NCBI GenBank assembly: GCA_963718065.1
Contig: CAVQYE010000003.1
Span: 68,872-132,871 of the forward strand
DNA: 64,000 nt
Reading direction: 5' to 3'
Source of the DNA: CAVPGP01 sp963718065
GTDB taxonomy: Bacteria; Actinomycetota; Thermoleophilia; Gaiellales; Gaiellaceae
Shown: positions 17,345-26,005 of the stretch, piece after piece
Numbering within the stretch: position 1 is the stretch's first letter
Layout: every line of letters starts with the position of its first letter
Program-made: the position numbers and the translations under genes
The notes under the pieces: model-generated
Told to the model about the DNA's origin: nothing
The model's database searches: none
Seen by the model: the letters and a program-made list of their open reading frames with translations, nothing else

Positions 17345-18178
17345 ATGACCGTTCGCCTTCGCGTCTCGTGTCCCGACCAGCCGGGGATCGTCGCCGCGGT
17401 CTCGGGGCTGCTGTTTGCCCGCGGCGCGAACATCGTCCACGCCGACCAGCACACGACCGAGGATCGGTTCTTCCTGCGGCTCGTCGCAACGCTCGCTGCG
17501 GAGGACTCGCTCGACTCGCTGCGCGAGGGCTTCGAGAAGGTCGCGGCAAAGTTCTCGATGGACTGGCGGCTATCCGTGCCGAACCCGGAGAAGCGCGTCG
17601 CCTTGCTCGTCTCGAAGCACGACCACTGCCTGCGGGATCTGCTCTGGCGCTTCGAGACGGGCGAGCTCGAGGGGCGTCCGGCGGTGGTGATCTCGAATCA
17701 TCCCGACCTCGAGCAGGCGGTCGCGAACCACGGCGTCCCGTATCACCACGTGCCCGTCGATCCGGAGCGCAAGGATGTGGCGGAGGCGCAGATGCTCGAG
17801 CTGCTCGGCGACGACCTGGAGCTCGTCGTGCTCGCGCGTTACATGCAGATCCTCTCCGGCGATTTCCTGGGGCGGATCGGTGCGCCGGTGATCAACATCC
17901 ATCACTCGTTCCTGCCGGCGTTCGCGGGCGCCGACCCGTACCGCCGTGCGCTCGAGCGGGGCGTCAAGATCATCGGTGCGACCGCGCACTACGTGACGGA
18001 GGAGCTCGACGGCGGCCCCATCATCGAGCAGGACGTGGCGCGGGTCAGCCACCGCGAGGAGGTCGACGACCTGCTGCGCATCGGGCGCGACATCGAGCGA
18101 GTCGTCCTCGCCCGCGCCGTCAAGTCGCACCTCGAGGATCGGATCCTCGTCGACGGCGCGCGCACCGTGGTCTTCTAG
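17345..18178 (+). CDS. purU: Formyltetrahydrofolate deformylase
   Basis: A 277-residue enzyme that hydrolyses 10-formyl-THF to formate and THF, balancing one-carbon pools for purine synthesis. An N-terminal ACT domain (1-80, RVSCPDQPGIVAAVSGLL) senses amino acids such as glycine/methionine in the family. The formyltransferase-like catalytic domain carries VISNHPDLEQAV, INIHHSFLPAFAGADPY with the catalytic Asn/His, and the Asp in GGPIIEQDV. The length is typical. It starts 19 nt after the hydrolase-LuxR gene and may be co-transcribed with it. Confidence 0.93.
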   Translation: MTVRLRVSCPDQPGIVAAVSGLLFARGANIVHADQHTTEDRFFLRLVATLAAEDSLDSLREGFEKVAAKFSMDWRLSVPNPEKRVALLVSKHDHCLRDLLWRFETGELEGRPAVVISNHPDLEQAVANHGVPYHHVPVDPERKDVAEAQMLELLGDDLELVVLARYMQILSGDFLGRIGAPVINIHHSFLPAFAGADPYRRALERGVKIIGATAHYVTEELDGGPIIEQDVARVSHREEVDDLLRIGRDIERVVLARAVKSHLEDRILVDGARTVVF

Positions 18179-18267
18179 CGCGGGGCTTCTCGGCTCGGGC
18201 CTCTCGCTCGGGCGTTCTCGCTCGTCGTTGCGACGGGCCGCTTGCGGGGCGCCGTGCCTCGCTCCTT

Positions 18268-18368
18268 GTACCTCGTCGGGTACCAGGTACGGATTCTCTT
18301 GTTGGGACAATAAAGCCCTGCTCCGCAGCACAGTGGCCTACGTTTCGTACCTGGTCGGGTACCAGGTA
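18268..18368 (+). repeat. REP-like doublet (copy 1), upstream of its RAYT gene
   Basis: Two 23-nt hairpins, 18268-18290 and 18346-18368, of the form GTACCTsGT-N5-ACCAGGTAC with a 9-bp stem; the second is perfect and the first has one mismatch. Their starts are 78 nt apart and are separated by a 55-nt spacer. The same arrangement occurs at 26261-26362 in the opposite orientation, and part of the spacer (GCACA-TGGCC, TTTC before the second hairpin) is shared. The doublet ends 64 nt before a RAYT transposase, the usual partner of REP elements. Confidence 0.8.
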
Positions 18369-18432
18369 CAAGTGCAACGAAACTGGAACTTTGCCCCGCC
18401 AGCCCTGGCGCCCAAGCGATGGCGACGGCACG

Positions 18433-19002
18433 ATGACCGACATGGGGCAGATGCACCGGATCCAGGCCGCGGGCACGTACCACGTGTGCAACCACGCGAT
18501 CGCCGGGGCGCCCTTGTTTGCCGGCGAGGCCGACTACCTCTTTCGCATCACCCAGCTTGGCGAGGCGGTGGAGCGGGACGACCTCGCGTGCCACGCGTTC
18601 TGCCTGATCGGCACGCACGAGCACATGCTGCTCTCGTTCGACGACGAGGCCATCTCGCGCGTGATGCAGAAGCTGAACCGGAGCTACGCCGTCGCCTTCA
18701 ACCGATCGCACGGGCGCAAGGGGCATGTGTTCGACGCTCCCTACTTCAGCAAGCGGATCGAGTCCGACGAGCAGTTCCTGCAGACGTTCCGCTACATCGC
18801 CCTCAATCCGGAGCGGCACGGAGTCGCGCGAGCCGAAGACTGGCCGTGGAGCAGCTACCCGGGACTCGCCGGACACCGGCCGCAGTTCCCGTTCGTCGAC
18901 TCCGCGCCCGTCCTCGCCGCGCTCGGCCCCGGCCCGCGCGCGCAGGAGCGGATCGTCGCCTTCGTGGACGACGGCCGGATCGCCGCCGCCGCCGCCGCGT
19001 GA
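18433..19002 (+). CDS. REP-associated tyrosine transposase (RAYT, Y1_Tnp domain)
   Basis: A 189-residue Y1/HUH single-strand transposase-like protein. Motifs are TYHVCNHAI near the start, HAFCLIGTHEHMLL with the HxH metal site (HEH), and the catalytic-tyrosine helix LNRSYAVAFNRSHGRKGHVF. The family closing motif is RYIALNPERHGV with WPWSSY. In this family HUH is reduced to HxH and one tyrosine attacks DNA at REP hairpins. It has no terminal inverted repeats of its own and sits 64 nt behind a REP-like doublet, so it is a domesticated, REP-serving RAYT rather than an IS200/605 element. The ATG at 18433 is the first in-frame start after the doublet. Confidence 0.88.
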   Translation: MTDMGQMHRIQAAGTYHVCNHAIAGAPLFAGEADYLFRITQLGEAVERDDLACHAFCLIGTHEHMLLSFDDEAISRVMQKLNRSYAVAFNRSHGRKGHVFDAPYFSKRIESDEQFLQTFRYIALNPERHGVARAEDWPWSSYPGLAGHRPQFPFVDSAPVLAALGPGPRAQERIVAFVDDGRIAAAAAA

Positions 19003-19003
19003 C

Positions 19004-19888
19004 TCAGGCCACGCGGGCCATCCACTCGACGATGCGCTCCGCGATCTCCTCGCCCTTCTCCTCCTGCAGGAAGTGGCCGGCGCCGACGACGGGCGCGCCG
19101 AGCTCCGCGCCGGGGATCAACTCGGCGAGCCGCTCCGCGTGGCGCAGCGAGAAGATCCGGTCCGAGTCGGAGAACATGACGAGCGCGGGCTTCTCCCAGG
19201 CGCGGAGCTTCTCGCGCACGGCATTCATCTTCGCCGTGTTCGGATGGTCGGGCTCGACCGGCACCTGCTCGGGGAACTGGGCGACGCCGACGCGCGACTC
19301 CGGGGTCGGGAACGGGGCGTCGTACGCGTCCAGCACCGCCTGCGGCAGTTCCCCCACGCAGCCCGACTGAACGAGCCGCGACGGGACGATGTCGGTGCCG
19401 ACCTTGCGCATCACCTCGCGGAACCGGAGCCACTCCTCGGAGGGCGCACGGCCGCCGCCGATGCCGGTGTTCAGGATCACGAGCCGCTCGACGCGCTCCG
19501 GATGCTCGACCGCGTAGCGCAGGCCGAGTGGGCCGCCCCAGTCCTGAACGACGATCGTCAGCCGTGACAGCACCAGCTGGTCGCAAAGCTCCTCGATCGA
19601 GGCGTAATGAGCGTCGTAGCTGTACCAACCCGGATCGGTCGGCTTGTCCGAGCGCCCGAAGCCGAAGTAGTCCGGCGCCACGACGCGACCGACAGTCGCG
19701 AGCCGCGGGATCAGCTTGCGGTAGAGGAACGCCCACGTCGGCTCGCCGTGGCAGAGCAGGATCGGATCGCCGTCGCCCTCGTCGACGTAGTGCATCCGCA
19801 GCGCGCCCTGCTCGACGTAACACGGCCGGAACGGCCAGTCGGGGAGATCGTCGAAGCGCTCTTCGGGAGTGCGAAACACCGCGCTCAC
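19004..19888 (-). CDS. Haloalkane dehalogenase (HLD-I-like alpha/beta hydrolase)
   Basis: A 294-residue alpha/beta hydrolase with the signature of haloalkane dehalogenases: oxyanion/halide motif HGEPTW (48-53), nucleophile Asp116 and halide-binding Trp117 in VVQDWGGP, Asp in MFSDSDRIF and the base His in GAGHFLQEEKGE. An Asp nucleophile followed by Trp argues for C-halogen bond hydrolysis rather than esterase activity. The GTG start at 19888 follows TAGGCT by 7 nt, so it is probably leaderless. It converges on the RAYT gene with one base between the stops. The natural substrate in soil organisms is generally unknown. Confidence 0.85.
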   Translation of the reverse strand: MSAVFRTPEERFDDLPDWPFRPCYVEQGALRMHYVDEGDGDPILLCHGEPTWAFLYRKLIPRLATVGRVVAPDYFGFGRSDKPTDPGWYSYDAHYASIEELCDQLVLSRLTIVVQDWGGPLGLRYAVEHPERVERLVILNTGIGGGRAPSEEWLRFREVMRKVGTDIVPSRLVQSGCVGELPQAVLDAYDAPFPTPESRVGVAQFPEQVPVEPDHPNTAKMNAVREKLRAWEKPALVMFSDSDRIFSLRHAERLAELIPGAELGAPVVGAGHFLQEEKGEEIAERIVEWMARVA

Positions 19889-19895
19889 GCGAGCG

Positions 19896-19901
19896 AGCCT
19901 A
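19896..19901 (-). promoter_or_regulatory. -10 element (TAGGCT) of the dehalogenase gene
   Basis: On the minus strand TAGGCT ends 7 nt before the GTG at 19888. Hexamer and spacing are identical to those of the DUF1361 gene at 4127. Confidence 0.5.
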
Positions 19902-19925
19902 ACCCGTCCGAGCTAGGTGATCGAG

Positions 19926-20447
19926 CTAGGTGATCTCGATGATCTCGATCGAGGTGATCGCGTGCGCCGGGAAACGCCGGTCGCCGAGCTCGAGCAGCGC
20001 ATTGCCGTCCGACTCGACGAGCCCGACTGCGCCGGCGGCGGAGATGCGTGCCGTTTCCGCGTCGGGATGCTCCGAGACCTCGAGCCGCGCGCCGTCGTCG
20101 AGGTTCGCGAAGACGATGTAGAGCGCGGGTGGCCCGGTGGCGACCTGCGGCTCACTCTCGGCCACGAGGTTGGCGATCGTCTCGGCGTCGACCCAGCCGT
20201 TCTCGGCGATCACCACGGCGACCTCCTTGCCCGTCTCTTCCATCATGCGATGGGCCTCGGCGATCTGGCGCAGTGTGATCAGCCCCGAGCGCAGCAGGAG
20301 CGTCTCGAGTGGCGCCTTCTCGACGGGGTCGGCCGGGCGGGCCGGCGGAGTGGGTTCTGGTTGCAGTTCCGATGCGCTCATGGGATGGCCGGTCTCGCCG
20401 GCTGCGGTGCTCGAAGGACAAGAGACGAAGCAGGTGGGCTCCGTCAT
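19926..20447 (-). CDS. Hypothetical protein with a GspE N-terminal-like domain
   Basis: A 173-residue protein. After a Pro-rich linker, residues 45-95 (APLETLLLRSGLITLRQIAEAHRMM...) match the small helical domain found at the N-terminus of GspE/PilB secretion ATPases (MshEN/T2SSE_N). The C-terminal 70 residues (VFANLDDGARLEVSEHPD... AVGLVESDGNALLELGD) form a small beta-rich unit. There is no ATPase domain, so it may act as a stand-alone nucleotide- or ligand-binding adaptor. Neither the ATG at 20447 nor the one at 20381 has a good ribosome-binding site, so the start is uncertain. Confidence 0.6.
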   Translation of the reverse strand: MTEPTCFVSCPSSTAAGETGHPMSASELQPEPTPPARPADPVEKAPLETLLLRSGLITLRQIAEAHRMMEETGKEVAVVIAENGWVDAETIANLVAESEPQVATGPPALYIVFANLDDGARLEVSEHPDAETARISAAGAVGLVESDGNALLELGDRRFPAHAITSIEIIEIT

Positions 20448-20515
20448 TCCTCATCGGCCTCGAACGGGGTACCCCGTATCACTATTTCCGGTGACATTCA
20501 GGGTTTGCGGAACGA

Positions 20516-20541
20516 CGAAGGCCCGCCGGAGCGGGCCTTCG
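20516..20541 (-). terminator. Hairpin terminator behind the RTX-type gene
   Basis: CGAAGGCCCG (20516-20525), a 6-nt loop and CGGGCCTTCG (20532-20541) form a perfect 10-bp stem 32 nt downstream of the stop of the minus-strand gene at 20573-21145. There is no long T-tract. Confidence 0.75.
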
Positions 20542-20572
20542 TCTGGAGAGGGTGTTGCGGAGGAGCTTGGTG

Positions 20573-21145
20573 TTAACCCTGGTCGTCGGTGGCGGCCATT
20601 TGCGGCGTCACCGTGACGGTCTTGACGATCTCGCAGTTGATCTGCGTGTCCTGCTCGGCAGCGTTCAGCCAGACGACATCGTGGTCGCCGGAGCCGCAGT
20701 CGACGAAGTCGGCCTGATGGTCGTTCGCCAGTGCATGCATGCGGTCGTTGCCGGGGCCGCCGAACTCGCGGTCTGCACCCGAGCCGACCCAGACGACATC
20801 GTTGCCGTCGCCACCCTCGATGACGTCGTCACCGGTGCGCCCACGCAGCGTGTCGTTGTCCGCGCCGCCGCGCAGCACGTCGTTGCCGGGGCCGCCGGTG
20901 AGGCGATCGTTGCCCGCGCCGCCCTCGACGACGTCGTTGCCCGCACCTGCCCAGACCCGGTCGTTGCCGGCGAGCGCCGCGATCGAGTCGTCGCCCTTGT
21001 AGGACGCGATCCAGTCGTGGCCGTCGGTGCCGGTGATGGTGTCGTTGCCCGGCGTGCCCTTGATCTTGTTGAAGTCGGTTGCGACAGCGACGCCGGTGAG
21101 CGTCAGTGCCAGCAAAACGACTGAGATGATTGCCTTGCCCTTCAT
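20573..21145 (-). CDS. Small secreted RTX-type calcium-binding repeat protein
   Basis: A 190-residue protein with a signal peptide (IISVVLLALTLTGVAVA) followed by about nine GGxGxD-type nonapeptides (GTPGNDTITG, GGAGNDRLTG, GGPGNDVLRG, GGADNDTLRG, GGDGNDVVWV, GGPGNDRMHA), the calcium-binding parallel beta-roll of RTX proteins. A short C-terminal tail with a probable disulfide pair (DCGSGDHD, INCEIVKT) caps it. The ATG at 21145 follows GGGAGGAT. There is no effector domain, so it is probably a structural or cell-surface calcium-stabilised protein. No type I exporter is nearby, and the signal peptide suggests Sec export. Confidence 0.8.
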   Translation of the reverse strand: MKGKAIISVVLLALTLTGVAVATDFNKIKGTPGNDTITGTDGHDWIASYKGDDSIAALAGNDRVWAGAGNDVVEGGAGNDRLTGGPGNDVLRGGADNDTLRGRTGDDVIEGGDGNDVVWVGSGADREFGGPGNDRMHALANDHQADFVDCGSGDHDVVWLNAAEQDTQINCEIVKTVTVTPQMAATDDQG

Positions 21146-21207
21146 CGGTGATCCTCCCTAGGTCTTTCCGATTGACACTTAGGAGTCTCTCCGGGTGCCG
21201 TCAGGTG

Positions 21208-22530
21208 TTAGTTCGCCGAGGGTAAGACGGACGTAAAACCCGGCTGGGCGCCGGGCAGGCGGACCGTGAAGCGGGTCAGATGCCCCGGATCGCTCTCGAC
21301 CGACACGGAGCCGCCCATCCCCTCGACGAGCTGCTTGACGATCGCCAGCCCGAGCCCCGTCCCGACCGGACGCTCCTTCCCGTAGCGCTCGTAGAGGTAG
21401 AAGCGCTCGAAGGCGCGGCTCAGCTCGTCGGCCTCGAGCCCGGGCCCGGTGTCCTCGACGCGGAGCTCGCCGGGCGAGGCCGCGACACGGACGACTCCTC
21501 CGGCCGGGACGAGCCGGAGCGCGTTCTCGACGAGGTTCGAGACGACCTGCAGGACGCGGTCCGGGTCGGCCGACGCGGGCGCGGCGCCGTTCGTCTGCGC
21601 TTCGAGCGTCACCTCGAACGCGCGGGCCTCCTGCTCGTAGCGCCGCACGACCTCGCCGGCGACTTCGCCCAGGTCGATCGACTCGGTGTGGAACGAGAAC
21701 TCGGCCTTGTTCATGCGGGCGAGGTCGAGGAGGTCGTGGACGAGCCGTTCGAGCCGGGCCGCCTCGAGCCGGATCGTCGCCACGGCGTCCTCGACCGACA
21801 CGACTCCCTCTCCGAGCGCCTCCGCATAGCCGCGGATCGCCGTCAGCGGGGTCTTCAGCTCGTGCGAGGCGGAGAGGAGGAACGCGCGCTCGGCGTCTCG
21901 CGCCCGCCGCAGCTGCTCGGTCATCTCGTTGAACGAGCGCGCCAGCGTGCGCAGCTCGGTGACACCTGTCTCCGGCACGTACTCCGGGACGAGGTCGGCG
22001 CCGACGCGGCGGCTCGCCTCGGCGACGCGTCGCATCGGCCGCGCCAGCGCGCGGGCGAGCAGGAAGGCGGCGAGCGCGGCGAGCAGCGCGCCGGCGAGAC
22101 CGCCGAGCACGAGCGCCTCGACATATGGCTTGCTCGGGAAGCGCTGCGGCCGCACCAGGATCAGCGCCTTGCCGGCGACGTTGCGCGCCGAGCGGTACGA
22201 GCCGTGCGAGATGCCGTCCACGGGCCGGTTGCGCCGCAGCCGCGCGAGCTCGTTGACGCCCAGGTACTTCGACGGGCGGCCGAGCGGCGCGACGATCAGC
22301 TCCTCGTCCTGGTCTGCGAGCTGGCGCCGGAGCGGGCCGAGGTTCAGGAGCTTCGCCACCGACTGCCGCCGGTTCTCGGCGATCAGGTCGGCCTGGCGGC
22401 TCACGTCCTGCTGCGTCGAGTTCTGCACCTGGCGCCGCGTCAGCGGGATCGCGACGGCGAGCGTGACGCCGATCGAGAGCACGACGATCAGCCCGATCGC
22501 CGCGAAGAGCCGTGCTCGGAGGGAGTTCAC
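21208..22530 (-). CDS. Sensor histidine kinase
   Basis: A 440-residue membrane kinase. TM1 (LFAAIGLIVVLSIGVTLAVA), an extracytoplasmic sensor of about 120 residues, TM2 (ALVLGGLAGALLAALAAFLLA), HAMP (RALARPMRRVAEASRRVG), HisKA with the phospho-His in SASHELKTPLTAIRGY, then HATPase_c with N box NLVENALRLV, G1 DTGPGLE and G2 GTGLGLAIVKQL. The GTG start at 22530 overlaps the stop of the response regulator gene by 4 nt. The signal sensed is unknown. It is the cognate kinase of the regulator encoded just upstream. Confidence 0.93.
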   Translation of the reverse strand: MNSLRARLFAAIGLIVVLSIGVTLAVAIPLTRRQVQNSTQQDVSRQADLIAENRRQSVAKLLNLGPLRRQLADQDEELIVAPLGRPSKYLGVNELARLRRNRPVDGISHGSYRSARNVAGKALILVRPQRFPSKPYVEALVLGGLAGALLAALAAFLLARALARPMRRVAEASRRVGADLVPEYVPETGVTELRTLARSFNEMTEQLRRARDAERAFLLSASHELKTPLTAIRGYAEALGEGVVSVEDAVATIRLEAARLERLVHDLLDLARMNKAEFSFHTESIDLGEVAGEVVRRYEQEARAFEVTLEAQTNGAAPASADPDRVLQVVSNLVENALRLVPAGGVVRVAASPGELRVEDTGPGLEADELSRAFERFYLYERYGKERPVGTGLGLAIVKQLVEGMGGSVSVESDPGHLTRFTVRLPGAQPGFTSVLPSAN

Positions 22531-23198
22531 AGCCTGACGAGCTTGTAGCCCGCGCCGCGGACCGTGCGAATCAGGTCGGGCAGGCCGATCTTCCGCCGCA
22601 CCTGCGCCACGTGGACGTCGACGGTGCGGGTTCCGCCCGGGAAGTCCATTCCCCAGACGCGATCGAGGAGCGTGTCGCGCGAGAGGACGATGCCCGGGTT
22701 CTCCATCAGGCAGCCGAGCAGGTCGAACTCCTTGGCGGTCAGCTCGACGATGTCGCCCTCCACGGTCACTTCGCGGGCGTCGCGGTCGAGGACGATCGAC
22801 GCGTGCTCGAGCGTCACGTTGTCGGCGACCTGCTCGGAGCGGCGCAGGATCGCTTTGATCCGGGCCGCGAGCTCCCGGGGCGAGAACGGCTTCGTGATGT
22901 AGTCGTCGGCGCCGATCTCGAGCCCGGCGACGCGGTCGGGCTCCTCGTCGCGCGCCGTCAGCATCACGATCGGCACGCGTGAGCGGCGGCGGATGTCGCG
23001 GCAGACGTCGAAGCCGTCCATCCCCGGTAGCCCGACGTCGAGGACGACGATCCGCACCTGGTGGCGCGTCAGCTCGGCGAGCGCCTCTTCTCCGGAGCGC
23101 ACCCACACCACGTCGTAGTGCTGGCGCTCGAGATACGAGCGCACGAGTGCCCCGATGCTCGGTTCGTCTTCGACCAGCAGGACAGTGCCCGCGGACAC
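22527..23198 (-). CDS. OmpR/PhoB-family response regulator
   Basis: The receiver domain begins TVLLVEDEPSIGALV, with phospho-acceptor Asp in VLDVGLPGMDG, Thr in MLTARDE and Lys in DDYITKPFSPRELAARI. The C-terminal winged helix reads ELTAKEFDLLGCLMENPG... TRTVDVHVAQVRRKIG... VRGAGYKLV. The GTG at 23198 is preferred over an ATG at 23255 because a TAACGT -10 element ends 7 nt before it and because receivers normally begin a few residues before the first strand. It is paired with the histidine kinase. The targets are unknown. Confidence 0.92.
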   Translation of the reverse strand: MSAGTVLLVEDEPSIGALVRSYLERQHYDVVWVRSGEEALAELTRHQVRIVVLDVGLPGMDGFDVCRDIRRRSRVPIVMLTARDEEPDRVAGLEIGADDYITKPFSPRELAARIKAILRRSEQVADNVTLEHASIVLDRDAREVTVEGDIVELTAKEFDLLGCLMENPGIVLSRDTLLDRVWGMDFPGGTRTVDVHVAQVRRKIGLPDLIRTVRGAGYKLVRL

Positions 23199-23205
23199 CA
23201 AGCGG

Positions 23206-23211
23206 ACGTTA
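23206..23211 (-). promoter_or_regulatory. -10 element (TAACGT) of the response regulator gene
   Basis: On the minus strand TAACGT ends 7 nt before the GTG at 23198. No ribosome-binding site is seen, so the two-component operon is probably leaderless. Confidence 0.45.
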
Positions 23212-23601
23212 CCGGGTGAAGGCGACGATGCGGGTGACAGCGCCGTCGCCGTCACGGAGCGCCCACTGCACGTTCATCCTCGGCTTCAGAGCCCTGACCT
23301 GGCGGCCGGCGCCGTTCAGAGCCACCGAGACGGTGGGCGAGAGCGCAAGCGTGACGACTGAGCCGTCCTTCTCCTTCAGCGTCAGCGACGTGCTGGAGAC
23401 GGCGACGATCTTGCCGCGGTCGGCCCGGATGTCGTGGAGCCCGTCGGCCTGCTGCACGACGACCTCGGCGCGAACCATCGCATTGCCGAAGAGCTGGTTC
23501 TGCACCGCGTCGGCGGCGCTGCCGAAGACACCTGTCGCGAGCCAGAGGCTCGCATTGACGGCGGCGAGAATGGTGACAAGGGCGATCCACTTGCGCGACA
23601 T
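23209..23601 (-). CDS. Hypothetical exported protein
   Basis: About 130 residues with an N-terminal membrane segment or signal peptide (WIALVTILAAVNASLWLATGVFG). The rest is a small beta-rich domain (GKIVAVSSTSLTLKEKDGSVVTLALSPT), similar in style to short OB-like/DUF5666-type domains that bind small ligands. The ATG at 23601 starts right before the signal. It ends 11 nt before the response regulator start and may belong to the same signalling unit. Family assignment is not secure. Confidence 0.6.
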   Translation of the reverse strand: MSRKWIALVTILAAVNASLWLATGVFGSAADAVQNQLFGNAMVRAEVVVQQADGLHDIRADRGKIVAVSSTSLTLKEKDGSVVTLALSPTVSVALNGAGRQVRALKPRMNVQWALRDGDGAVTRIVAFTR

Positions 23602-23652
23602 GGTCAGATTGTCACCCTGATCGATCATGAACGGGTGCCCTCAACGTAATCC

Positions 23653-24889
23653 CTACGTAAAGTCGTCGGCCTGCAGGACACGCTCTTCCGGGTGCTGCGA
23701 GAGGACATTCGTGACGTAGGAGTCGATCGCCTCGTCGAAGCCCACGTCCTTGCCGCCGTTCTGCTCGGTCAGGTACCAGCGGTGCTCCAGGATCTCGTGG
23801 AAGATCTCGGCCGGCTGGCGGCGGGACAGGAGCTCGCGCGGGATCGCGGCGATTGTGGGCTCGAAGACCTCGTTCACCCAGCGGTGGGCGACGACCGAGT
23901 CCGGCACCGGCTTGCCTTCCTCGCGCTCGAGGTGCACGCGATAGGCGGCGATGTCGTTGAGCATGCGGCGCGCCTGGTTCTCCTGCGCGTCGAGGCCGGT
24001 GCGGGAATGCAGCCGCCGGCGATGGTGGCCCGGCTCGACGACGCGCGGGTTGAGCTGGAGCTTGTACCCCTCGGGGCCGGCGACGAGCTCGATCTCCTCG
24101 ACGTCGAAGCCGAGCTCGTTCAGTCGCCGCAGCCGCTCGTGCAGGCGCCACCGCTCGTCCTGCGAGAACTCCTCTTCGCGGGTCACCTCGTTCCAGAGGC
24201 GCTCGTACCGCTCGCGCAGGAGGTCGGCCGTCTCGAAGGCGTCGTAGGCAAGCTCGATGCCCGTCGCCGCCTCGACGTCGAGCAGCTCGCCGGCGACGTT
24301 CTCGGTCGCGATCTCGATGTCGTGGCGACGCTGACCCGACGAGAGGGTCTGGTGCATCTCCCCGGTCTCCGCGTCGACGAGGTAGGCGGCGAGCCCGCCG
24401 GCATCGCGGCGAAAGAGCGTGTTCGAGAGGGAGAAGTCGCCCCAGAAGAAGCCCGCGAGGTGGAGGCGCACGAGCAGCTCCGCCATCGAGCTCACGCAGC
24501 TTGCCCCGAAGCTCGCCGCGACGCGTCTGGGTGAAGAGCGCGCGAAACGGCAGCGAGTACTCGAGGTGCTTCGTGATCAGGATCGGATCGAGGTCCTCCC
24601 GGCGCACGACACCGACGACCGCGACGACCGGCATCTCCTCGTCGGCCAGCTGGCGCAGCAGCCGGTACTCGTTCGCCGCGTAGCGCTCGGGCAGCTCCTT
24701 GAGGGCGAAGAGCGCGCCGTCGTAGTCGACGAACCGCACCACGTGGCGATGGATGCCGCGGGTCACCTCGACAAAGCGGTCCGTCTGCCACTCGGCGAGC
24801 GACGTGTCCCACGGCAGGTCGAGGAAGTCCGGATAGCCCGTGCGGGCGAGCAGCTGGAAGCGCGCGGCCGATGGGGTGTTCTCGGCCAC
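23653..24889 (-). CDS. DUF4032 protein with kinase-like N-terminal domain (one frameshift)
   Basis: About 412 residues. The N-terminal half resembles a lipopolysaccharide-kinase/InaA-like fold: HVVRFVDYDGALFALKELPE, ITKHLEYSLPFRALF, then VRLHLAGFFWGDFSLSNTLFRRD with the GD-S-x-x-N catalytic-loop-like motif and AYLVDAETGEMH as the DFG equivalent. The C-terminal half is the DUF4032 domain (RWVNEVFEPTIAAIPRELL, AEIFHEILEHRWYLTEQNGGKDVGFDEAI). A frameshift at about 24490 falls between the two halves and is probably a sequencing indel. The GTG at 24889 follows the beta-helix gene stop by 2 nt, so translation is coupled. The substrate is unknown. Confidence 0.75.
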
Positions 24890-24891
24890 GC

Positions 24892-26005
24892 TCAGCGGCG
24901 CAGCTCGGAGTTGACGATCGCCTTGACGCTGCCGTCGACCGCGTTGCGGCGCACCTGCGCGGAGGCGCCGTAGTTCGCGACGATCGAGCTCTCCGGCCCG
25001 ACGATCGTGTTGTCCTCGATCGTGCACTCCGAGTAGTCGCCGCAGTACACGCCTGTGCCCTGTGCGCCGACGACGTCGTTGTCGGAGACCTCGCCCATCG
25101 ACATCTCGGTCATGGCGATCCCGCGATGCGTCGTGCCCGGTGACGGTGTTGTCGTGGATATGAGCCATCGTGAAGTGGACGACGATCCCTTCCGAGCCGC
25201 CGGTGACCGTACAGCCCGAGACGTCGCTCATCTCGTGCATGGCGAACGAGATGTCGATCGCCTGCGTGCCGGGGAGCGCCGCGATCGAGCAACCGCGAAT
25301 CATGACGCCGCTGCGCCGGGCATGGATCCCGTCCTCGCGCGCGTTGAGGACGCTGACGTCCTCGAGCCGGATGCGGGACGCTTCGCGGATCTCGATGCCG
25401 TAGTCGCCGCCGATCGTCGAGACGTGCTTCAGCGTCACGCCGTCGGCGGTGATGACGATCCCGCCGCGGACGACGCCGCCGATCACGGTCTGCTCGTGGT
25501 CGAGGACGAGCGGCCCCTGGACGACGCCGTGCAGATGGACGACGGGCGGGCGCGTCGCCCAGGCGACGCCGCCGGTGAGCGCCAGGATCGCCGCGACGCC
25601 GCCGGCCGCGAGCGGCCCGGCTCGCCGCAACTCGCCCCCGTCCTCGGCGTAGGAGAGCTCGAGCAGCGGGAAGCCGGCGTGGCCGAGGATCTGCGCCCAG
25701 AGCCAGGCGAGCCAGAAGATGGCCAGTGCCGGGCCGACGGGCGCCTGCAGGTCGAGCGCGTAGACGAGGCTCATCGTCCCGGCGAGCTCGACGAGCCCCA
25801 GCGGCAGCGCCGCCCAACCAGGCTGGTACGGGAGCAGCGGGTGGTACACGGCGGCGTCGAGCGCGATCCCGACGGCGAGCATCAGGGCGGCGAGCTCGAC
25901 CGGCCACCACGCGTGGATCGCCGCGGAGAGCGCCGCGGTGACCGCCAGCGGCAGGAGCGCGGCGGCGAGCCGCGACTGGAGGCGTCCCTTCAGCGTGTAC
26001 GACAT
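24892..26005 (-). CDS. Membrane-anchored right-handed beta-helix protein (one frameshift)
   Basis: About 371 residues. The N-terminal 140 hold four or five membrane segments (LLPLAVTAALSAAIHAWW, GWAALPLGLVELAGTMSLV, AIFWLAWLWAQILGHAGF, GGVAAILALTGGVAW). They are followed by a parallel beta-helix with NosD/PbH1-style rungs (VVRGGIVITADGVTLKHVST, IRLEDVSVLNAREDGIHARR, VSDNDVVGAQGTGVYCGD). Such domains bind or process carbohydrates. The frameshift at about 25130 falls within the helix and similarity resumes at once. The gene overlaps the end of the flavoprotein gene by 16 nt and sits in the sugar-transport operon, which hints at a glycan-related role. Confidence 0.7.

Noticed and set aside
18433..19002. 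IS200/IS605 insertion sequence
   Set aside because: There is no TnpB and no element ends; the nearby REP-like doublet and the HEH motif fit a RAYT instead.
20573..21145. RTX toxin
   Set aside because: Only 190 residues of repeats with a Sec signal, no toxin domain and no type I secretion genes nearby.
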